Below are positions 1 to 4,354 of a stretch of DNA of 5,278 nucleotides, piece after piece. A program made the position numbers and the translations under genes. The stretch's first letter is position 1; every line of letters starts with the position of its first letter. Under the pieces are notes generated by a model. That model saw only the letters and a list, made by a program, of their open reading frames with translations, made no database searches and had not been told where the DNA came from. The stretch spans positions 1-5,278 of the forward strand of contig CAIPGD010000313.1 in NCBI GenBank assembly GCA_903864485.1, in the 5' to 3' direction. The stretch comes from an uncultured bacterium (GTDB lineage: Bacteria; Pseudomonadota; Gammaproteobacteria; Burkholderiales; Burkholderiaceae_E).

Positions 1-905
1 CGTTGTTTCGCGAAAATCAAGCCGAATTTGACGAGCTGCTTAAACAGGCCGATATCGCGATGTATCAGGCCAAGCACGAGGGGCGCAACCGCCTGCGCTT
101 TTTTGATCACCGCATGCAGGAGGCCATTGCTGAACGCACCGAGCTCGAGCGCGATCTGCGAGAAGCGATCCAAAAGACGCAGTTCGAACTTTTTTTCCAA
201 TTGCAGGTCGATCAATCACGAACCCCACTTGGTGCGGAGGCCCTGGTCCGCTGGAATCACCCCAAACGCGGCCTGGTGGGGCCGAGCCGTTTTATTCAGC
301 TCGCCGAAGAAACAGGGTTGGTGATCCCGATTGGCCGTTGGGTGCTCGAGCAGGCGTGCGTGCGGCTACAAGCCTGGCAAAAAAGCCCACACACCCATCG
401 ACTCTTGCTTTCTGTGAATGTCAGTGCACGGCAATTCCGGCAACCCGATTTTGTCGATCAGGTACGGTCGGCAATCGCTTCGCATCAGGTCGACGCCCAT
501 TTGCTCAAACTCGAGCTCACCGAAAGCGTCTTGCTCGAAAACATTGAAGAGGCCACCCACACCATGGACGCTTTGCGTCAGTGCGGGGTGCGGTTCGCGC
601 TCGATGATTTTGGTACAGGCTATTCGTCGTTGCGCTACCTCAAAAAATTGCCAATCGACCAGCTAAAAATCGATCAGTCCTTCGTGCGTGACATCACCGT
701 GAACCAACAAGATCGGGCAATCGTTCGAACCATCATTGCAATGGCGTCGAACCTCAGCGTCGATTGCATTGCCGAGGGGGTCGAAACCGAAGAGGAATAT
801 CGATTACTGCGGGGAGACGGATGCCAGTTTTTTCAGGGCCACTTATTCGGCAGTGCTCAGCCCCTGCCCCTGTTTGAAGCCGCACTGGAGGCGCAGGCCT
901 CTTGA
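1..905 (+). CDS. GGDEF/EAL-domain c-di-GMP phosphodiesterase, 3' part (5' end outside window)
   Basis: This is the C-terminal part of a cyclic-di-GMP signalling protein; the 5' end lies outside the window and the frame is open from base 3. Counting from the codon at 3-5, residues 16-34 (ADIAMYQAK, then GRNRLRFF) are the characteristic end of a GGDEF diguanylate cyclase domain. Residues about 45-297 form a complete EAL domain. The expected metal-binding and catalytic positions are present: EAL at 79-81, Asn139 (SVNVSARQF), Glu171 (ELTES), Asp201-Asp202 (DDFGTGYSSL), Lys222 (LKIDQSF), Glu258 (AEGVET) and Gln278 (FFQG). From family knowledge, such a domain hydrolyses c-di-GMP to pGpG, so active phosphodiesterase is the likely role. 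Whether the cyclase half is active, and which sensor sits at the N-terminus, cannot be seen. The usual QPQ near the start of EAL reads QLQ here (residues 66-68). Much of the gene looks richer in A/T (about half GC in several stretches) than the genes to its right. Confidence 0.93.
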   Translation, partial: LFRENQAEFDELLKQADIAMYQAKHEGRNRLRFFDHRMQEAIAERTELERDLREAIQKTQFELFFQLQVDQSRTPLGAEALVRWNHPKRGLVGPSRFIQLAEETGLVIPIGRWVLEQACVRLQAWQKSPHTHRLLLSVNVSARQFRQPDFVDQVRSAIASHQVDAHLLKLELTESVLLENIEEATHTMDALRQCGVRFALDDFGTGYSSLRYLKKLPIDQLKIDQSFVRDITVNQQDRAIVRTIIAMASNLSVDCIAEGVETEEEYRLLRGDGCQFFQGHLFGSAQPLPLFEAALEAQAS

Positions 906-910
906 TTGAG

Positions 911-975
911 CCCTATGAGCGGGCCCTACGAGCGGACCCTATGAGTTGGCCCTATGAGTGAGCCTCGTGAGTGGA
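911..975. repeat. Five tandem 13-bp repeats in a convergent intergenic gap
   Basis: Five gapless 13-bp units start at 911, 924, 937, 950 and 963, with consensus close to CCCTATGAGYGGR. The first four are well conserved and the fifth differs at about four positions. They begin five bases after the EAL gene's stop codon and end four bases before the soxZ stop, so they fill nearly all of the 74-bp gap between the two convergent genes. I see no strong stem-loop with a T-run here, so the tract is not an obvious intrinsic terminator. It may be a neutral minisatellite or a protein-binding array; the sequence does not decide. Confidence 0.85.
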
Positions 976-979
976 CCTC

Positions 980-1324
980 TCAGGCGATGGTCGTTTCGTC
1001 GGAGCGGGTTTCGCCACGGCTATCCGTCCATTGCACGGAGACTTTTTCACCCGCTCTCGCGTTACGCAGGGTGAATTGAAAAAACGGATTCTTCGATACG
1101 GCGGGCCCGCAGTGCAGGGTCATCACGGCCTTCTCGAGATGTCGAATCACCACGGTCTGGATGAACCACGCCGGGATCGGGCGACCGCCCGGGTCTGAGC
1201 GCAGCCCAGTCTCCATGTCGTGATTCATCAGAATCCGCACGAGTGCGCTGGTGGGTGCGCTGGTGGGTGCACCAGTCGGGGCGCTGGCGATGAGCTGCGC
1301 GCGGATTTTCGTGGGTTCTGCCAT
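980..1324 (-). CDS. soxZ: SoxZ, thiosulfate-oxidation sulfur-carrier subunit
   Basis: SoxZ pairs with SoxY to form the periplasmic sulfur carrier of the Sox thiosulfate/sulfur oxidation pathway. The 114-residue product matches the SoxZ family along its length: MAEPTKIRAQ at the start, then VRILMNHDMETGLR (29-42), PIPAWFIQ (49-56), GPAVSKNPFFQFTL (73-86) and KVSVQWTDSRGETRSDE (94-110). It has no signal peptide, as is usual for SoxZ, which is thought to be exported bound to SoxY. It lies 6 bp after the soxY stop with no clear Shine-Dalgarno, suggesting translational coupling. The odd feature is residues 14-28, an SAPT/GAPT/SAPT/SAL stretch between the first two beta-strand motifs, encoded by 12-bp DNA repeats. 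It makes the protein slightly longer than typical members of about 100-110 residues. Confidence 0.95.
   Translation of the reverse strand: MAEPTKIRAQLIASAPTGAPTSAPTSALVRILMNHDMETGLRSDPGGRPIPAWFIQTVVIRHLEKAVMTLHCGPAVSKNPFFQFTLRNARAGEKVSVQWTDSRGETRSDETTIA
1245..1292. repeat. 12-bp tandem repeat tract inside soxZ
   Basis: Two identical copies of GCGCTGGTGGGT (1245-1256 and 1257-1268) are followed by two degenerate units (1269-1280 and 1281-1292, 7 and 8 matches of 12). On the minus strand they encode the four-residue pattern SAPT/GAPT/SAPT/SAL at SoxZ residues 14-28. The unit is a multiple of three, so copy-number change would lengthen or shorten the protein without breaking the frame. Confidence 0.8.
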
Positions 1325-1330
1325 CAGTGA

Positions 1331-1819
1331 TTAAGCCGCACAGCCCCCGAGGGTGATTTTGACTTCCTTCTGGGCGAAGAGGCACCGGCCATCCAGCGTC
1401 AAACCGACCGCGAAGACCCGCGAGGACTGCTGCATTTTGACCCGGGTCGTCACGCTGGGCTCCACCGAGTCCGAGAGCTCGATCAAGGCTGCCAGAAGGT
1501 TCGGGTTCTTCTCGACCAACAGGAGCAGGCGCTTGATGCCGCCCGCGGTGGTGGAGGCCGTTAGCTGAACAGCACTTCCGTTTTCAGCCATGTCGGGCGC
1601 TTGCAGAAGTATCTCGCGGCTTTCGATCGGTGTCTGAACGCCAAGCGCGCGCGTGAGTTCGGCCAGCGAATGGGCCTCAAAGGCGGCCCCATACGCACCC
1701 TCGCGGCTCAGGGCCAGACTGGGCATCAGGCCAGCGAGGCTGAGCAAGGTCGCCAGACGGGCGCTTAGACAGCCGCTCAGACTGGCGCTCAGGCGGAGGG
1801 CTTCACGACGGGAAGGCAT
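1331..1819 (-). CDS. soxY: SoxY, thiosulfate-oxidation sulfur-carrier subunit
   Basis: SoxY carries sulfur intermediates on a cysteine in a flexible C-terminal arm, presenting them in turn to the Sox enzymes in the periplasm. The 162-residue product has the family core LVEKNPN (101-107), VTTRVKMQQSS (123-133) and KEVKITLGGC (151-160). The carrier Cys160 is followed by Ala-Ala then stop, so the end is GGCAA and not the usual GGCGG. The N-terminus has a twin-arginine-like signal (SRREALRL, residues 3-10) and a hydrophobic stretch through about residue 38, as expected for Tat export together with SoxZ. The ATG at 1819 is chosen because it keeps the Arg-Arg motif and because an in-frame stop lies 10-12 bases upstream. 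No good Shine-Dalgarno precedes it. Residues 10-21 are a four-residue repeat (LSAS, LSGC, LSAR). Neither soxXA, soxB nor soxCD is nearby. Confidence 0.95.
   Translation of the reverse strand: MPSRREALRLSASLSGCLSARLATLLSLAGLMPSLALSREGAYGAAFEAHSLAELTRALGVQTPIESREILLQAPDMAENGSAVQLTASTTAGGIKRLLLLVEKNPNLLAALIELSDSVEPSVTTRVKMQQSSRVFAVGLTLDGRCLFAQKEVKITLGGCAA
1747..1794. repeat. Degenerate 12-bp repeats in the soxY signal-peptide region
   Basis: Units start at 1747, 1759, 1771 and 1783 and resemble AGGCGCTCAGAC; the last three are clearest. On the minus strand they encode the LSAS/LSGC/LSAR/LATL series at the start of the SoxY signal-peptide hydrophobic region. Because Leu-, Ser- and Ala-rich sequence is normal in signal peptides, part of the resemblance may come from composition. 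Confidence 0.6.
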
Positions 1820-1926
1820 CGGCAGGGTTTAGGTTGGAATGGCCGGGTTGGAATGGCCGGGTTGGAATGGCCTTGTGTAAACGACCGAGTTAAAACGCGT
1901 ATGTTCCAATCATAAGTGAATCGAAT
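1820..1926. promoter_or_regulatory. Divergent control region between soxYZ and the AbrB-family gene
   Basis: These 107 bp separate the soxY start (minus strand) from the likely TTG start of the AbrB-family gene (plus strand), so both promoters should lie here or just inside the neighbouring genes. A TATGAT (-10-like) hexamer lies on the minus strand at 1914-1909 and a TATGTT on the plus strand at 1900-1905. Neither has a convincing -35 at normal spacing. If the minus-strand box is used, the soxY leader would be about 80 nt and contain all of the 14-bp repeats. The promoter calls are tentative. Confidence 0.4.
1833..1872. repeat. Three 14-bp direct repeats upstream of soxY
   Basis: GTTGGAATGGCCGG occurs exactly at 1833-1846 and 1847-1860, and its first 12 bases recur at 1861-1872. 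The tract begins 14 bp upstream of the soxY start codon. Exact, directly repeated copies in a leader could be operator sites for a regulator or a length-variable spacer. No known operator is recognised, and the 14-bp period does not match one DNA helical turn. Confidence 0.85.
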
Positions 1927-3036
1927 TTGAACGCGTCCGTACGCCACCCAAACCGCCTTCTCACCAAACTGATGTCGCTTCCTGCAAACCCTTGGTGGGT
2001 ATCCGTCCGCACCCTGTGCGCGGCATTCATCGGGGGCTTGTTGGCGAATGCAGCGCACCTTCCCCTGCCCTGGTTACTGGGTGCCTTGTTTCCGTGTGCT
2101 TTTTTGCGGCTGCGCGGCGTACGAGTCGGTGCACCGCCTTTTGCACAAGCGGCTGGACAGTGGGTGATCGGGACTGCGTTGGGGCTGTACTTCACGCCCT
2201 CGGTGTTGCTACGGGTGGGCGAGTGGGCACCCTGGATCGCACTTGCGGTGCTTTGGTCGCTCGCGCTTGGCGGCTTTTTGTCGTGGGCCTTGATTCGGTG
2301 GGGCGGCGCCGATCCAGCCACTGCCTACTGGTCGGGGCCCATTGGTGCGGCCGCCGAGATGGTGTTGCAAGGGGAGCGCGCGGGCGCGCGGGTCGAACTG
2401 GTAGCAGCGGCGCATAGTCTGCGGTTGATGCTCGTGGTGGTGATATTGCCCCTCCTCTACGACCGGTTCGGCCTCCACGGTAGTGACCGCTATGTGATCG
2501 GGGCGCACACCGTAGAGCCCCTCGGCTTGGCCGTTCTGGTTGGTTGCACGGTGGGCGCTGCTTTGCTTTTGCGGCGAGTCCGCGGCCCGAATCCGTGGAT
2601 GCTCGGCTCACTTGCCGGCGCTTTGCTCCTGACGGCGAGCGGCCATTTGGCTTCCGCCCTACCGAACTGGGTATCGCCCATGGGGCAACTGTTGATCGGG
2701 ATTTCCCTGGGAGGCCGGTTTGGCCCGGGGTTTTTTAATCGGGCGCCGCGCTTTCTTGCGATCGTTGGGGGTGTGACGCTTTTTGGGTTGGCAGGATCCG
2801 CGGCCTTGGCCGCGTTGATCGGATGGGTGGTGGAGATTCCGCTGGCGACCCTTGTGTTGGCCACGGCACCGGGCGGGATTGCCGAGATGTGCTTAACCGC
2901 TCAAGCCCTGCAACTGGGCGTACCCGTGGTGACGGCTTTTCATGCCACTCGCGTGGTCACGTTGTTACTGGTCGTGCAGAGCGGTTGGACGCGCAGCCGG
3001 GCCTGGCTGGAACGCGTTGAGGGTGCCTCAATTTAA
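1927..3036 (+). CDS. AbrB-family (COG3180) integral membrane protein
   Basis: This hydrophobic protein of 369 residues belongs to the AbrB membrane family (Pfam AbrB, often misnamed ammonia monooxygenase), whose members contain a tandem duplication. The duplication is visible: PWLLGAL (48-54) matches NPWMLGSL (222-229), GQWVIGTALGLYF (77-89) matches GQLLIGISLGGRF (253-265), and SGPIGAAAEMVLQ (136-148) matches TAPGGIAEMCLTAQ (313-326). Each half ends in an H-x(2,3)-R-x(2,3)-LLVV-like helix (163-173; 339-350). The many apolar segments indicate a multi-pass inner-membrane protein. The E. coli member was named for an effect on aidB expression; the biochemical function is unsettled, and transport is one possibility. 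The start is uncertain: TTG at 1927 has a weak AAGTGA upstream, while the first ATG (1972, residue 16) has none. It is divergent from soxYZ and converges on the asparaginase-like gene, sharing 4 bp with it. A functional link to sulfur oxidation is not shown. Confidence 0.88.
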   Translation: MNASVRHPNRLLTKLMSLPANPWWVSVRTLCAAFIGGLLANAAHLPLPWLLGALFPCAFLRLRGVRVGAPPFAQAAGQWVIGTALGLYFTPSVLLRVGEWAPWIALAVLWSLALGGFLSWALIRWGGADPATAYWSGPIGAAAEMVLQGERAGARVELVAAAHSLRLMLVVVILPLLYDRFGLHGSDRYVIGAHTVEPLGLAVLVGCTVGAALLLRRVRGPNPWMLGSLAGALLLTASGHLASALPNWVSPMGQLLIGISLGGRFGPGFFNRAPRFLAIVGGVTLFGLAGSAALAALIGWVVEIPLATLVLATAPGGIAEMCLTAQALQLGVPVVTAFHATRVVTLLLVVQSGWTRSRAWLERVEGASI

Positions 3037-3527
3037 AGTGGTTCAAAGGCACCGGCTTCGCGGTTTTTTCGAACCTGGTCCCAGCGCTGAATCAATCCGT
3101 TGATGGCGACCCACACGCCCGCCGGCAAAAGGCGCGCAGCCGCGAGCGCAAAGCCACAGTTAAAGCGTGCGTCGGAGGCGTTAAATCGCGCCGGAACCAT
3201 GGCGCCGGTCAATACGATGGTCTTGTCAAGGCCAGTGGCGGCGATCGCGGCTGCGCTCTCGACGAGGGTGTCGGTGCCGTGGATGATGACGAGGTGCGAT
3301 TCGGGTGCGGCCTGACAGGCGGCCACCAATGATCGGCGTTGCGCCGGTGTCATCTCGAGACTGTCCACCAGCATCAGAATTTCGATGACAGGGGCGGGTT
3401 GAATCCGGCTTTCGCCAATGAGCACCGGCAAACAGCTTTCGGCAAAGCCCAGGGACCCATCGATTGGGGCATAACACTTGTCGAAGGTGCCGCCGGTGGC
3501 GATGATGCGAAGCGGTGCGGAGTTCAT
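3033..3527 (-). CDS. Short single-domain asparaginase-like protein
   Basis: The 164-residue product matches the N-terminal catalytic domain of L-asparaginases, enzymes that hydrolyse asparagine to aspartate and ammonia. Visible motifs are IIATGGTFDK (8-17) with the nucleophile-type Thr14, HGTDT (83-87) with the second Thr-Asp pair, and the Lys102 region DKTIVLTGAM (101-110). Full-length enzymes are about 330 residues with a second domain; this one stops cleanly after VRKNREAGAFEPL. From family knowledge, short asparaginase-domain proteins of this size and ending are found in other proteobacteria, so I infer an intact short form and not a broken gene. Its true substrate is unknown. The ATG at 3527 has GGAG on the minus strand 9 bp upstream. 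No signal peptide is seen, so it is probably cytoplasmic. Its stop overlaps that of the AbrB-family gene, and it diverges from the SDR gene. Confidence 0.88.
   Translation of the reverse strand: MNSAPLRIIATGGTFDKCYAPIDGSLGFAESCLPVLIGESRIQPAPVIEILMLVDSLEMTPAQRRSLVAACQAAPESHLVIIHGTDTLVESAAAIAATGLDKTIVLTGAMVPARFNASDARFNCGFALAAARLLPAGVWVAINGLIQRWDQVRKNREAGAFEPL
3051..3069 (+). terminator. Weak candidate intrinsic terminator after the AbrB-family gene
   Basis: Starting 15 bases past the AbrB-family stop, ACCG (3051-3054) can pair with CGGT (3061-3064) around a six-base loop, and a run of six T follows (3064-3069). The orientation suits the plus-strand gene. The stem is only 4 bp, and the same bases encode the conserved RKNREAGA end of the asparaginase-like protein, so the resemblance may be chance. 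Confidence 0.25.
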
Positions 3528-3586
3528 TGGCGGGCTCTCCCGGTACGTGATGGTTTTGTGCCCAGATTAAACAACAGGAGACTCCG
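3528..3586. promoter_or_regulatory. Divergent control region between asparaginase-like and SDR genes
   Basis: This 59-bp gap must hold, or overlap, the promoters of two divergent genes. It contains a minus-strand GGGAGAG (3541-3535) as ribosome site for the asparaginase-like gene and a plus-strand AGGAG (3576-3580) for the SDR gene. No consensus sigma-70 promoter is evident in either direction. The short distance makes shared regulation possible but does not prove it. Confidence 0.45.
3576..3580 (+). promoter_or_regulatory. Ribosome binding site fixing the TTG start of the SDR gene
   Basis: AGGAG ends 6 bp before TTG at 3587-3589. This ideal spacing, together with the lack of a nearby in-frame ATG and the position of the TGxxxGxG motif 11 residues in, decides the TTG start. 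Confidence 0.8.
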
Positions 3587-4354
3587 TTGAAAACATTGGA
3601 CGGGAAAATTGCATGGATCACAGGGGGTGCCACCGGTGTTGGGCGGCAAACCGCGCAACGTCTGGCGCGCGATGGTGCACGGATTGCCCTCTCGGGTCGG
3701 CGCGAGGCCGAACTCGAGCAAGCGGCGGAGCAGCTGCGCGCCGACGGGTACGATGCGCAAGCCTTCGCGCTTGACGTGGCAGATGCGGACGCGGTCGCGG
3801 CGACGGCCGAGCGGATCGCCGTCCAAATGGGACCGGTGGAGCTGCTCGTGTGTTCGGCCGGGCTGAATGTCCGACAGCGGTATTGGCAAGATCTCGCCGC
3901 GGTTGACTTTGCCAAAGTCACCCGTGTGAATCTGGAAGGGGTCGCGAATTGCGTGGTCGCTGTCCTCGCCGGGATGCGCGCGCGCCGCAGCGGTACGATC
4001 GTGGTGGTCTCGTCGTGGGCCGGTCGCCACTACCTGCCCTTTGCGGGGGCCGCTTACAACGCCTCCAAGCAAGGCTTGGCGGGGTTAGTCGACAGCCTGA
4101 ATTTTGAGAATGGCCGTCATGGGGTGCGCGCCTGCGCGATTGAGCCGGGCGAAATTGCGACACCGATCTTGCGCACCCGGCCCGTTCCACCCTCCGCCGA
4201 AGAAATGGCGCGCATGCTCACTGCAGACGATGTGGCCGAGGCGATCGGCTGGGTGGTGGGCATGCCCGCTCACGTTTGCATCAATGAGTTGTTGCTGTCG
4301 CCGACCTGGAATCGGATCCATTTGGGTGGCGCCGATTTGCAGATGCCGGTTTAA
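3587..4354 (+). CDS. Short-chain dehydrogenase/reductase (SDR family)
   Basis: This is a classical SDR of 255 residues, a cytoplasmic NAD(P)-dependent oxidoreductase with a Rossmann fold. The cofactor motif TGGATGVG is at 12-19, the acidic adenine-contact residue Asp63 lies in LDV (62-64), and the catalytic set is Asn115, Ser143, Tyr157 and Lys161 (YNASK). PGEIATP (187-193) follows the last core strand. Arg38-Arg39 right after the second beta-strand suggests a preference for NADP(H), an inference from the family. The usual NNAG motif reads CSAG here (89-92). The C-terminal INELLLSPTWNR (232-243) is typical of COG4221-like SDRs. The substrate cannot be told from sequence. The gene uses a TTG start behind a strong AGGAG, diverges from the asparaginase-like gene and overlaps the stop of the downstream minus-strand gene by 3 bp within a TTAA palindrome. 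Confidence 0.93.
   Translation: MKTLDGKIAWITGGATGVGRQTAQRLARDGARIALSGRREAELEQAAEQLRADGYDAQAFALDVADADAVAATAERIAVQMGPVELLVCSAGLNVRQRYWQDLAAVDFAKVTRVNLEGVANCVVAVLAGMRARRSGTIVVVSSWAGRHYLPFAGAAYNASKQGLAGLVDSLNFENGRHGVRACAIEPGEIATPILRTRPVPPSAEEMARMLTADDVAEAIGWVVGMPAHVCINELLLSPTWNRIHLGGADLQMPV

Noticed and set aside
911..975. The 13-bp repeat array as a CRISPR array
   Set aside because: The units are contiguous with no spacers and are far shorter than CRISPR repeats; no cas gene is nearby.
1062..1385. A 107-codon minus-strand frame overlapping soxZ and the end of soxY
   Set aside because: SoxZ and SoxY in the other frames match their families throughout, so this overlapping frame is not coding.
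1890..2321. A 143-codon minus-strand open frame antisense to the AbrB-family gene
   Set aside because: The plus-strand frame encodes a family-matching duplicated membrane protein; the antisense product has no motif and a composition typical of a shadow frame.
1927..3036. Reading the AbrB-family gene as an ammonia monooxygenase or as a DNA-binding AbrB transition-state regulator
   Set aside because: Both are naming confusions. The product is a multi-pass membrane protein with an internal duplication and shows no AmoA copper sites and no small AbrB DNA-binding fold.
3033..3527. The asparaginase-like gene as a frameshifted remnant of a full-length asparaginase
   Set aside because: The AbrB-family gene occupies the bases directly downstream on the other strand, the end resembles other short family members, and the catalytic residues are intact.
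3226..3921. A 231-codon minus-strand open frame spanning the asparaginase-like gene, the divergent gap and the start of the SDR gene
   Set aside because: It overlaps two well-supported genes, its product is low-complexity (Ser, Ala, Arg rich) and it carries no recognisable motif. It is a shadow of high-GC coding sequence.
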